Shown here piece after piece: positions 1-11,400 of a DNA stretch of 64,000 nucleotides; position 1 is the first letter of the stretch; each line of letters starts with the position of its first letter. Below the pieces are notes generated by a model, which saw only the letters and a program-made list of their open reading frames with translations, made no database searches and had not been told where the DNA came from. Made by a program: the position numbers and the translations under genes. Origin of the DNA: Marthasterias glacialis (lineage: Eukaryota; Echinodermata; Asteroidea; Forcipulatida; Asteriidae); contig OU452227.1 of NCBI GenBank assembly GCA_911728455.2, forward strand, positions 22,383,414-22,447,413, given 5' to 3'.

Positions 1-2327
1 CCAAGACCCTGGCTGAGGTGCTGAGCCAAAGGGACGAGGTCAGCAACAGCCTGCAGAGCCTGTTGGATGAAGCCACTGACCCGTGGGGAATCAAGGTGGA
101 ACGAGTTGAGATGTAAGTCTGTTGTCCAAAGGCATACTATTTCCATACCCCCAAACAGAAGGAGCTGGCCCAAAATAACCCAAGTTCAATCTCGTTCAGG
201 ACTATTCATGTCATCTTGTCAGGTCGAGGAAGTTTCTCCTTACTTCAGTGAAGGAAACTGATATTTCTACTGGAACGCTTGAAGGGGTACCAAGGCATTG
301 ATCAAGGGGCATGGAGGCAATTACCTCCGTGACATATCAGTCCTGCTATTAGAGAGGTTGAGCAACACATTATTGCGTAACTCCAACGGTAGGCCATATA
401 TGTATCGAATAATGAAAGAACTAGACATGTATGGCCTACACGTCTATGGTCTAGACGCTGCATGGGCAATCTGCGGTGATGTACCCAAGAGGTCTCTTGC
501 AGATTGCTACAGAAACAGAAAAAGAAACTTACGCGTTACACAAAAATTCATGAAAACGTGTGGCTTAACTGCACTAATATATGGTTGTCACTGCAACCTT
601 TGTTCTAGAGAACGACAAGTTCGGAGATATAAGAAAACCAAGATAATAGAACATTAGTGGGTGCTTTTTTCACCCCTTCAAACCAGAATTAAATAATGCT
701 GATCTCCAAAGTATCAGAACACCATTCCCAGGAAATATTTACATGGGGACAAATGGGTAACATGATTGATCCCTGGCGTGTTTTAGAATTGTTAAAAGTA
801 TTTTGCTCTTTTCTGTGGTTACAGTAAGGACGTCCGTTTGCCTAAGCAGATGCAGCGAGCCATGGCTGCAGAAGCTGAAGCCTCCAGGGAGGCCCGTGCT
901 AAGGTAAGCCCAATAACTGATGATAATGTTTTTTGCGTAATTGATGTTAAAACTTCATCAGTGATTTAGATATCTTTTTGTTTTGGTTTTACAATACACT
1001 GATGTTTGTGATAATGGAGCATCTCAAAAAATGGGCACATTCTAGGCACAAAGGACCGCGAAATTATGCCGAACATCAAGAACATTCCTACACAATAGAA
1101 CGTTCCGACAGTCCTGTTTATGTACGCCTGCAGGAATACTTAACTTATCCAATTAGTACATTCCTCCCCTATTGAGTTTTGAGACGCTCCCTAACCACTC
1201 TGTACTCAGTGCATTCTCAGTACTCAGTGCACCTCCAGAGGGATTTGAACCCTCTGCATTCTAGAGCAGAGACAGAAGTCTTGTGTGAAATAAGATCCAC
1301 TTACACCTCGGGTGGGATTCGAACCCTCTGCACTCCAGAGCAGTGACAAAAGTCCTGTGTGAAGTAACATCCACTGGCACCTCAGGTGGGATTCAAACCC
1401 TCTGCACTCCAGAGCAGTGACAAAAGTCCTGTGTCAAATAAGATCCACTTACACCTCAGGTGGGATTTGAACCCTCTGCATTCTAGAGCAGAGACGGAAT
1501 CCTGTGTGAAATAAGATCCACACGCTCCTTAAGTGGGATTCAAACCCTCTGCATTCTAGAGCAGATTTGGAACGCATTGAGTGTACAGTGCTTATCACAG
1601 TCACACATCCTTGTGGGGTAAAGGCGAAAATAACGTGTTATTTCACTGTTATTGTCAGTTTGCAAGGCAAAATGTTCATTGATTAAAGTAAGTGTTTCTT
1701 CATCTAAAGTACAGGATTGGTTATTTACAGGGAAACAAAATAGTAGCTTTTATGTAAAAGCTCACAGATCATAAATTTCATACCTATACAAATCCTTAAG
1801 AAATAGTGTTCGCAACTGAAATACATATACTACTGTCAAAGCAAACCACAAACAAAATAACCCTAATATGAAGGTTTGCAAAATCCCTGACAAATCATAA
1901 ACCACTTTCCGTTGTTTTCACGTGTTGTTTGAACGATGAGGGTTTTTTTATTTTATGTTCTTGAGAAGTACAGAGAAGGGAATGAATCTGTTCTTCCCAA
2001 AACCGACGATGGACATCCCCTTTAAAAACAAATCACGGTGGGATGTAAAAAAAAAATGTTTTCAATCAAATATCAATGTCTGCGAATATTGAGTTTTTAG
2101 AGGTTTTTTTAATTTGTTTTTTTGTTTTAAACTATCAGGTGATTGCCGCTGAGGGTGAGCAGAATGCCTCCCGGGCCCTCAAGGAGGCAGCTGACATCAT
2201 GGCAGAGGCTCCCAACGCCCTCCAGCTCCGCTATCTCCAGACTCTCAACTCCATCTCGGCCGAGAAGAACTCCACCATCATCTTCCCGTTGCCCATCGAC
2301 ATCCTGGCTGGGTTCATGAAGAAATGA
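1..2327 (+). CDS. STOM: Stomatin, copy 1, 3' part only (three coding exons)
   Basis: Seen: exon pieces at 1-112 (cut by the window start), 825-903 and 2139-2327, joined by GT-AG introns with consistent phase (phase 2, then phase 0). They encode about 126 residues: the end of the SPFH/band-7 domain ([20 protein letters not shown], ending KVERVEI), the conserved helix ([17 protein letters not shown]), and the C-terminal part ([17 protein letters not shown], then [18 protein letters not shown]), ending in FMKK and TGA at 2325-2327. Known: stomatin is a palmitoylated hairpin membrane protein that oligomerises in cholesterol-rich membrane and modulates ion channels and transporters. Context: a full paralogue follows at 8454-19648 in the same orientation. 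Its last exon is almost identical to this one, whereas the upstream exon is much more diverged. The N-terminal half lies outside the window. Family assignment is very secure; the symbol is by similarity to vertebrate STOM rather than STOML3. Confidence 0.93.
245..350 (-). repeat. Dispersed ~150-bp repeat (COX10-intron family), minus-strand fragment
   Basis: This segment, inside the stomatin copy 1 intron, reads on the minus strand like the repeat found four times in COX10 introns (45825, 46620, 47140 and 47688) and again at 37310. Shared landmarks are the ACGGAGG start, CCTTGG followed by GCCCCTT or a close variant, and CAGTAGAAAT near the end. Family identity unknown. Confidence 0.55.
1231..1568. 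repeat. Tandem repeat, ~74-bp unit, about 4.5 copies
   Basis: Successive units share GGTGGGATTCGAACCCTCTG, a CTAGAGCAG or CCAGAGCAG block, and GTCCTGTGTGAAATAAG, at about 74-bp spacing. The first block is the reverse complement of a tRNA B box (GGTTCGAATCCCACC), so the array seems to be an amplified piece of a tRNA-derived SINE. It lies in the last intron of stomatin copy 1. Confidence 0.75.
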
Positions 2328-2700
2328 CAATTAACTGCAGATACAAGCAGGCATCGTGCACTGAAGGATGAAGGTATGCCAGTGCTTGACATGTAAGTAA
2401 TTGGGGAGTTGGTACCACTGTTGATATTTGGGAGTTTATGATTTTTGTTTTGTTTTATAGACCAGAAAGTTGTGACTTAGAAAAGTGTGAAATCAGATTG
2501 AATTGTTGACTTTAAACTATAAAAATGCCACTATGCAGTCTTATTAATCGTTACAATATCGAAAAACTGACCTCGGAAGTGTAGAAACTATGAATGCTCA
2601 ATCACTGTGATACCCAACAGAAAAGTGCCTTGTCTTTACATAATAATTAATGAACACAGAACTTATTGAGTATAAGATTGTTAAATAAATAAAATATTTT
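2328..2700 (+). other. Probable 3' UTR of stomatin copy 1 with poly(A) signals
   Basis: AT-rich sequence follows the TGA. Two overlapping AATAAA hexamers lie at 2684-2689 and 2688-2693, the first obvious poly(A) signals downstream. The cleavage site itself cannot be read from sequence. Confidence 0.45.
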
Positions 2701-3034
2701 CCGAACCAACAGTGGGAAATCTTACAATATAGTTTTTCATCTCTGCATAGTTTACGTGAATAAACCTTTAATGATTTTTAATAAGATTTTTAATGCACCT
2801 GTGGGCTTTGTGAATGTTAAAAAAGAATGACATCTTACTGCCATCATAGTGACATTATTGCATTACACGAGACTGTGATTTGACCCCTTTTTTATTCTTT
2901 ATTTGGAAGATGTTGTGATTGCATTGAAAACTGCGGTTGGTTTGGTTTAAATTTCCACTTCGACACAATTTAAATCGACATTTATTTCATACTTCTCTAT
3001 TTGAAATGAGACTTAATTATGCCTGTTACTTCCG

Positions 3035-3155
3035 CTTCCCAGGTTGTATCATTGCAGGTTCAAATTCCATGCTAGTTAGCTTCTCTTTGTTCACTCAAAA
3101 ACTGGATTTCGTTTACCCAGTCATATTCCCTTGTGGTTTATTGCTTGATATTTGA
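3035..3155 (-). mobile_element. tRNA-derived SINE fragment (family B)
   Basis: Reads on the minus strand as AAACCACAAGGGAA, a TGAACAAAGAG block and a B-box-like GATTTGAACCTG. The same order of blocks occurs at 46165-46345 and 61385-61495, and the first block alone at about 34590. Confidence 0.6.
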
Positions 3156-3297
3156 AATAAAAAGTCGCATCACCTTAAGGTGACTCCTGTACTGCCGCTT
3201 CCCAGGTTGTATCATGAACTTGGGTGTCATCCGTGGTTATACGGCAGTTTCAGGTTGAATGGTTTCTGACTGGCACCCCCGAACAGACATACTGACA

Positions 3298-3390
3298 AAA
3301 TAGGGAGACTAGATAGCTCAGTTGGCAGAGCAACGGCATGTTGATCGGAGGTCGCAGGGTCATATCTCGTTCTGGTCAGTTTTTGTTAGT
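3298..3390 (+). mobile_element. tRNA-derived SINE fragment (family B), tRNA-like head
   Basis: AGATAGCTCAGTTGGCAGAG is a good tRNA A-box region, followed at tRNA-like spacing by GGTCGCAGGGTCATATCTCG, a degraded B-box region. The anticodon and acceptor stems are not restorable, so this is a SINE relic and not a tRNA gene. A closely similar head sits at 46260-46330. Confidence 0.55.
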
Positions 3391-3882
3391 TCATCCCAAA
3401 ATAATTACAAAAGGTTACATAGAGAAAATGAAATACAAGTAAGGCAAGTGAAGGGAGTAAGAATAATAAATATACAGCAGAATTTGTGAGAGAATAAGGC
3501 TGTCAGATTAAGCCAAAGCTTGTAGAAGACTGACAACAAACAGAGAGACAGTACAAACAGGTCACGCAAAAAACATGAACAAAAAAGCAGACTTTGAATG
3601 CAATGAGAGGAAGGCCTAAAGACCTCAACTTTATGTTTTTACTAATGCAGAGATCAACAATGATCATTATGTGGATGAGTGTTTGCAACAGGAATTTGTC
3701 TTCATTAAATATTTCTATGGTACTATTATGATTCATGGGGCTATGCAAGAGATTCATTTTTACACTTTACATATTTATAAATCTTTATTGGATATCTGTA
3801 TGTTATTTATCACCATATTTTAAGTTTGTCGAAGTACTGTTATTGTTTTCATGCCAAATAGAAGTAAACTTTGTTGTTAAGA

Positions 3883-3998
3883 TTCAATCTCAGTTCATAC
3901 TTCATGGTAAATTGAAGTGAATTGTTCGTTGTGAATTTGTGGCGTCAAATTCGCTTTGCATTTGTATTCACATGAAGTATGAACTTGGCTTGAGTCCA
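3883..3998. mobile_element. Short MITE with CAGTTCATACTTCA inverted ends
   Basis: Terminal inverted repeats CAGTTCATACTTCATG and CATGAAGTATGAACTTGG enclose about 80 bp. A longer member with the same ends occurs at 38463-38688. No coding capacity. Confidence 0.65.
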
Positions 3999-4057
3999 TC
4001 AACTTTCTTCTTGTTCCGTAAGTGTAGGTTTTGAGAAGGGTGAAATTCCATGCTAGT

Positions 4058-4662
4058 ATATTTCCACCTGGGTAGGTTTCCACCCAGTTAGGTTTTCATG
4101 AGGGTAGATTTCCATTGGGTAGATTTCCACTCGGGGAGGTTTCCATAAGGGTAGGTTTCCTACCCGGGCAGATTTCTACCTGGGTAGGTTTCCATTAGGA
4201 AAGATGTCTACCTGGGTTGGTGTCCACCAACCTGGGTAGATTTCTACTTGGGTAGGTGTCCACCAACCTTGGTAGGTTTCCATAAGGAAAAGTGACTACC
4301 TGGGTAGATTTCTATCTGGGTAGTTGTCCACCAACCTGGGTAGATTTCTACCTGGGTAGGCATCCACCAACCAGGGTAGGTTTCCATAAGGAAAGGTGTC
4401 TATACCTGGGTAGATTTCTACCTGGGTAGGTGTCCACCCACCTGGGTAGATTTCTACCTGGGTAGGTGTCCACCCACCTGGGTAGATTTCTACCTGGGTA
4501 GGTGTCCACCAACCTGGGAAAGGTTTCTACCTGGTAGTTGTCCAACCACCTGGGTAGGTTTCCATAAGTAAAGGTGTCTATACCTGGGTAGATTTCTACC
4601 TGGGTAGGTGTCCACCAACCTGGGAAAGGTTTCTACCTGGTAGTTGTCCAACCACCTGGTCG
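4058..4662. repeat. Minisatellite built on CCTGGGTAGRTTTCTACC-type units
   Basis: About 600 bp of short, imperfect tandem units such as CCTGGGTAGATTTCTA, CCTGGGTAGGTGTCCACC and GTTTCCATAAGGAAAGGTG. They are arranged in a higher-order unit of roughly 100 bp that recurs near 4190, 4270, 4370 and 4560. Its only open frames are products of the repeat. The array is interrupted at 4674 by a MITE and resumes briefly after it (GGTAGGTGTCCACC at about 5150). Confidence 0.9.
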
Positions 4663-4673
4663 GGGTTGCCATT

Positions 4674-5147
4674 AGTCTGGTTACCTGATCAAAGATTCCC
4701 TGATGACTCATGTTAACAATCTAAGGTCAGGCATCATCCAAAGCTGAACATAGATTATGACGCAATGTATAAATATTCATTACTTGTCACTAGTAGTGGA
4801 CGATGTCATTGGATGATAACGGGCTTTGTTTACTTTCAAAAAGCCTGGGATAATCAGTTTATAAAAATGTTACAAATATATTCAAATTGTTTAATTTGTT
4901 GGGGGAAAAAAGAAAAAGGAAAACAATAATGGGATGTGTCTGTAAAATTTGTGAATTTTTATAAACAGAAGAAATGTCCGAACATCAACGACACTGTCCG
5001 AATTATGACGATAACGAGTTTGGAGCATTTCGGATATTTATGGAAAAGGAGGAATTCCTCCTTTTTTGTCACATGACATTCAGGTGATACCTGACCGTAA
5101 AATCGGCAGAAAATAGTCAGAGATTTTTTGGTCTGGGAACCAGACTA
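4674..5147 (-). mobile_element. ~470-bp MITE, copy A (inverted relative to copy B)
   Basis: Same element as 25309-25779 but in the opposite orientation. The ends are inverted repeats (AGTCTGGTTACCTGATCAAA and TTTGGTCTGGGAACCAGACT). Interior landmarks shared by both copies are the perfect palindrome GGAGGAATTCCTCC, GACACTGTCCGA, CAAAGCCCG or its complement, and a GGTCAGGCAT block. No transposase frame, so non-autonomous. It is inserted in the minisatellite at 4058-4662. Confidence 0.8.
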
Positions 5148-5159
5148 CTGGTAGGTGTC

Positions 5160-8100
5160 CACCTTTAATACCATGGGTATTTTTGTCCTCCATGTTATAA
5201 AGACTCAAGCGCAGTGCAATTGCAATGTTTCTTCAAATGGAGCAACATTTTTACATAATTGTTCTTAACAGTATTGTATTTTATTGATATAGTTGTATTT
5301 AGACACATTCCCATTTGAAGCATTAAAACTGTTGAAACTTAAGTATTTTCTAAGCACTTTGTTATCATCTTTAAAAAATAAAGTGTTTCTGCTTCGAACA
5401 AAGCTTTCTGATCAGTCTGAAAATTATTGTGTGTTTTTTTATGGTAAAACTTTTAGAAGAACAGTCTTCTCTTTTTGCAGTTTATTTTATGATTTCATTT
5501 TCGTGGACTTGTCGCTGCTTGAATACGCTTACACCTCCTCTAGACAGTTTGCCAAATTTTCGCAAATGTTGCAAACACCTTTTGTGCTTTACGCGTTCTC
5601 TGAAAACTTGCGCGTAAGTTGTCGAACGTTTGCATCGTTCGCCAGAGTGGAACACACCCCTGCCCCAACTGCCACTTAAGAAAACTATAGTTGAAGTTGA
5701 AACAATATGGAGATATAGAGCATACTTGCAAACAGCGCCCTCACTGGATCATTGGACGCCAGCTGCTCTTGGCGCATTAAAACGTGCACGTGACCTCAGT
5801 GTACCAGCAGCATTGCGCGTTATGCAAGGAGTCTATTGGAAAAAATGGCGAACATTTTCGGAATTGTTTTGACCCAGTGGTAACGTATGTGTTGAAAAAC
5901 CCAAACAAATCTATTTCCAGTTTGAATTTGGAGGAAATGGTACTGATGAATTGATTCATTAATTGGGCAGTTTTGCTTAATGTCTATAAAACAAAAACCA
6001 ATGGCATAATAATGTGATTTATTTATCCTCGTAAGTTTGCACTGGTACCAATTATCTTAAGGAATTATTTTCGATTAAAATCGATTAAAAATATTTTCCA
6101 CTTTGAGAAATTTGTGATGGACCATCATTTTTCCTAATTCCCTTCGAGGACGTCGTGCTTAACACTGTTTGCACGGCAGCTCGATCTTAGGTCGCTTTTC
6201 CCACCGATTATTGTGTAATAATTGGATACAAATCAACAATCCATTGTTCATAATTGCATTTGACCGTTTTTCAAAAACTGAGTAATTAGTACCCAAACCG
6301 TTCTCGGGTCATTGTCGTAGGAAAAACAGACGCTTGCGAAACACGTGTTTTCAGGCTCTGAGAATTACTGGAAGCTTGGTAATTCTGGTGCACCGTTTTG
6401 AAAATATTCAGATGTTTTCCTTTGGAAAAAATATGGATATCGCGAAACCCAGGCTTTCAGGCTCTGAAAACAACTGGAAGCTTAGTAATGACAGTTTCGA
6501 AAATATCCAGGTTTTCCTTTGTAAAAAAAAAAATATATATATATATATAAGGATCCTTGCGAAACACAGGCTTTCAGGTTCAGAAACTTGGAAATTCAAA
6601 GGCGCCGTTTTGAAATAATAAACTTTGCGAAACACGGGTTTACAAGGCTCGCAAAAAAATTTGAAGCTTTATCGACCGGTTTTTCGCAAAAATACAAAGG
6701 CCCTTAAAAGTAGAAAATTTTCCCCCTGGAATGTTTGTGAAAAATTACATTGTTTTGAACGAAATATCTAAAGCAACGTGCGCTTTTGAGGTTGGAAAGT
6801 GTGCATAAAAGTGATTTTTGTATGAAGAGGTTGTGTATACGTGTTTATACCACGTGCTACATGCGAAGTAGGCCCACTCAACATTTTTTAACACGTTTGT
6901 TTAAACATATTTTGTTTGAACATGGCTGGTCACGTGATAGAGTGTGGAGAGCCGGCAAAAAGTCTTGTGTTTTGAGGTTTTTTTTTAAACTCCCCTGAAT
7001 CATTGACATGGAATTGTATCAACTCGAAGACTCCAGAAAGTTTACTGTAAACAATTAAAATAACGTGTTTCCCCTCACTTCGGTTAAAATCCAGTACATC
7101 TTCAATAATATTTTTTTCTGTGAATTAGATTTTGTTTTAAACTGCTAAAATTTAGATTTATTTAGATTACCACTTACTCCATGCTTTTGACGAACAAACA
7201 TAGTGCAGTGGTAATAAATGCGTGGTGTATTCTCAGTTGGTACAATCATAGAGCAAGCCCCCAATTACGTCATCAAAACTTTTCCTTGGTAATTTCCCCC
7301 AAATTTTCCCTAGGTGGATCCGCTGGACTGGTGGGGCAAGGTTTCTGAGAGCGGGGAGGCACATAGAAAAACAGACGAATCATCCGATGAAATATCATTT
7401 TGGTAGAGCAGGTCAAACAAAAGAATACATGTGGTGGCGGTTTGTGTTAGACTGGAGTTGGATAATTTAGTTTAACGATTAGACAAATATGGCGAGTGTG
7501 GGTTTTGTGTGATTCATTGGCTTTAAGTTTGCTGAAAATGGTTGCCTCTTTGAGACCCCGTGACTTTAAAAGTGACTCACTCTTCCCCAGAGTCCAGCCA
7601 GTGTTAAGCAAAATAGCAAACGTCACTGGAAAATGCGAGTACAATCTGAGTAATTGTTGACGTCATAAAGTCAGTTGTATAAAGCGCACGACCCCCCATG
7701 TTGGTGAAAGAAAGCCAAATTGTCGCATAATTCTATACCAGGGAAGAAAATCCATGAACCGTGGTGAACGAGGATTATAGTAGGCCTAATCATTTTAAAA
7801 AGCAATGGGAACTCTACGGTAAATTTCCATGGGAAAAAACTTAAGGAGGGGTCAATAGGTAAATATGAAAACCAACCAGTCGAGGGCGGGGGACAAACTT
7901 TTTATGGAATATTTTGTCTTTTATGAGTTGGCAAATGTCATAGATTATATCGACTCGATAGTGCCGTTTGCATTGGATCATACGGATATCACTCTAAAAA
8001 CTTAAGTGTTAAATCAGCCATTGAAGAGGTCGGTCAGTGACAACACTGACGACACTGACACCATCACGACAACCAGGCACCGGCCAACCACAACGTATTT

Positions 8101-8450
8101 GGTCGACACCGCCAACTTTCTACTTCTGCTAAAAGAAAGTTCAGGAGCTTATACCAAATAAGGGCAGATTAGACTTGTGCCGGTCCACCACCCAATCTCG
8201 TCACAGTGTACTGACTGTCAATCATTATCATCAACTACGCGCTCTCCGCTTATCAATTATTTACCAACTGCGTGTCACACGGTACAAAATCCAACTCGTG
8301 ATGAGCGTGACATGGACCAAGTCATTTAACTAGCCCTGTCGACTGTACGCAAGTGCGGGTTGCACAAAATCTCCACTACACACAGATCGGATCGCTGTTT
8401 GTTTATTTCTGTGGACCATTTCGCCAAGAAAGGACGCACATTTTGAAGGA
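5160..8450. other. Intergenic region between the two stomatin genes, no gene seen
   Basis: I find no convincing exon here. Besides the degenerate repeat at 6331-6690, the stretch holds AT-rich unique sequence. The final few hundred bases (about 8200-8453) should contain the promoter and 5' UTR of stomatin copy 2, but no TATA box or initiator can be assigned with confidence. Confidence 0.5.
6331..6690. repeat. Degenerate tandem repeat, ~115-bp unit, about 3.5 copies
   Basis: Units begin near 6331, 6438, 6556 and 6624 with CTTGCGAAACACRNGTTT or similar, followed by CAGGCTCTGARAA, ACTGGAAGCTTRGTAAT and GTTTTGAAAATATTCAG. The last unit is truncated. An (AT)n run at about 6534-6550 interrupts the second unit. 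No coding signal. Confidence 0.7.
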
Positions 8451-8453
8451 AAA

Positions 8454-11400
8454 ATGTCACGGTCTGCTGCAGATACAGACACATGTCAATCGACTCATCT
8501 TCAGAGAGACGGTAGGTAGAACAAGAACGCCTAATAAATGTCAGCCATCTTATTTATTGGAATTTAAAATGCTCGCTTTTTGCCCAGACAGATCATTTTA
8601 TTTACGTTCCAGTCCTGCCAGTTACGTCATTCATTGGTTATATCACCGTCCATAGGTAGATTACATATTAAATATATAAGTATTTTGTATTACTGTATGT
8701 GCATTGACTGATGACTTGTGTTATGAGTATGTGATATTTACATATGTACATAGGCCTACATGTATGTGCTGGTTGCGATAATCGTAACCCTCCATCCTCC
8801 CAACGGTCGGAGAGGATGGAGGGTTACGATTAATGATTATCGCAATTTGTGCATGCACAGTTAATGTGTTCGGGGTGAGTAGCTCCATGCAATTACAGTG
8901 AACAAAAAATGGGAAAATACCTCTGATTAGGGTATCAATGCATCTTTTGGTTGTATTTGATACTGGTTAAATGATATAGAGACATAGAAATTATAAATTG
9001 ATGACTTGACAGTTGACACTTCATGACTAGCTTTATAATATAACTATAAGGTTTATTGCTGATCGCGCTACGACGAAATAGCGCAAAGCATGATGGGAAG
9101 ACAAAGGGGGCAGTGGCAACTGTGCAGCAAGAAACATGATCCCTTTCCTATCCCATCATGCCTCACTGCGCAGGATGCAACCTGTTGAAATCAACCGATC
9201 GACAATAGACCTTATTGAGGGGCATTGTCCATACCAGTGGGAATATGGTAATTTGTTATACAGTCATTTGACCAGTTCTGGATCACTTTTATGAATTCAC
9301 GCTGTGCCATCGCAGCTTTTTCAACAATTTTAAATGAAGGATGTCGATTAGCTTACAAAAACATGCCATTAAAGTCACCAAGTAACAAATGACAAAAATA
9401 TGTACATCTTGGAAGTGGCTTTGAGAAAAGAATTTCTGACTGTTTGACCAGTTCTGGATCAGTTGCTTCTATTCCGAATCAGTAGAGCGCCCTCTATTGC
9501 AAACCTTCACTCCTATTCATAAAGTTGTCATACATCAATGCACTTGTAGTCCTCCATCTTGAAAATGACATTATCTACAGCTATTTCATCAAATAGTTTT
9601 ACATTGCTCGACATACATGTACATAAAAATGTGTATCGAGTGCACGAAAAAGTATGATTTCAACAGATTTACATTGCTTTAATGTTGAGTGATCCAGAAC
9701 TGGTCAAAGGTACAGTGTCACAAAAAAAAAAAATTTTCACCTAAAGAGAAAAGATGACTGCTCAGTAAATTTACAACACTGGTTATGCATCTGAACCATT
9801 TTAAATTAACTTTATCTGCCCATACCTTCAAATATGAAAGGTGAGAAGTTTCAACAGCGTTTTTGAACCCACATTTTGGTTCAAAAATAACAATGATTGT
9901 CACCGACAATCTTGAGAAAATTTGCCATAATTTACTTAACAATGATGTTATCAGTTGAATTTTAGTGTGTTATCGTATTTGATGTACATGTAATTCTTTA
10001 CATTTATTAAATTGATCACATACGAAGTAATTTACTGATGGTCGAGGGGACAATGCAAAGTTAAAGTGATCCGGAACTTGTCAATGATCCCGAACTGGTC
10101 AGATGACTGTATAGCATGTACAGCGTGCTTTTGTAATTGTGCATTAATCTATCCTGATGGTAAGTGATGAGGATTTGGAGCGGTAAGGGCAGTGTAACGA
10201 ATACCATTCGTTTACATTGGACTGCCGGCTCCAAAATGTCATCACTTACCAAAAGGATCTAGATATCTGTTGTTTACAGTCAATTCCATGGTAACAGTGT
10301 CCTTGTGAGTAGAGGGTTACAATCAAAATTCATCAATATTTAAATATGTTTATGAAAGCACGCTCGTACAATGACCATATAATCGGGATAACATGACTAG
10401 TTCAAATTAAACAATAAGGACAGGGACTAACTCATAAAAAACTCATTAAAAAGTGTTCCCTCAATAGTGAGTGTAGCACAAAGTAAAAACCCGCGCAAGC
10501 TGTGAAGTGGCGTGGGGGTATACTTACACGTACTACTGTTGTACACATATGCTTACACACATGGACATGTACATGTAGGCCTACATGTACTAATGTGCAG
10601 CACTCCGTCGTAATGGGACCTGTCCAAAGTGGAACACGAGGGTGGCTGAACCTGAAGAAATTTGGTCCTCCATTAGATAAATGCCTTAAAAATCTCAATT
10701 TATCCATCTTCTTCTTCTCTTTTTGGTCTGAGTCCCCATGCACACGCGCGCGCACTGACTATCACATCACAATTGGATAAATGACAGCGTCCTTTGTGAT
10801 GTGACGGCCAGCTTGAGCACATGTGCAGTAAAAGACCATTAAGTCCTGCCCCCATACATGTTGACCAATCACAGCCTTGGGTACGCCACCGAAAGTCCAA
10901 CAAAAGTCCGACACGATAAAAATCCTATTGGAAAATGTAAACATGCGTACACGTGCGTATTATAGCGCGCGTTCATGTCGTGCAGTTTGGCATTGAAGAG
11001 ACGCACATTGTGCAGCCCAGGTGTACAGTGGTGATTGAGCCAATGCTGTGATTGGTCAATATGTTTATGGGCGGGGCTCAATGGATGGGTCTATTGGGTT
11101 AGAGTTCATAGTTCCATGTACAGCCACAGGGCTGCTGTGATCATGACGACAGTTCCCCTTTGAGGTTTGAAGCAATATTCTGAGTATTATTATGATACTT
11201 TGACAGTGAAAGGAGAGCCTAATCATTGCTTTGTGATGAATCGTCCTTTGACAGCCTGATAGTATGCTGTCATCTTTGGAAATATTTGTTTGAAATCAAT
11301 CTTGTCTCTCATACCTAGTCAGGCATAAGAAAAAAGCATTAAATAACTTAGTGTACAAAAGTATGCCGCAAAATGCATACTTTGATGTAAATTGTTATTC

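Noticed and set aside
3298-3390. A tRNA gene
   Set aside because: A-box-like and B-box-like segments are present, but acceptor and anticodon stems do not form. Related copies show that it is a SINE head.
4058-4662. Regularly spaced repeats that could be mistaken for a CRISPR array
   Set aside because: Units are contiguous minisatellite variants without unique spacers, and the DNA is clearly animal nuclear DNA.
5293-5872. Overlapping open frames between the stomatin genes
   Set aside because: No recognisable domain, and frames overlap in different phases on both strands, as expected by chance.
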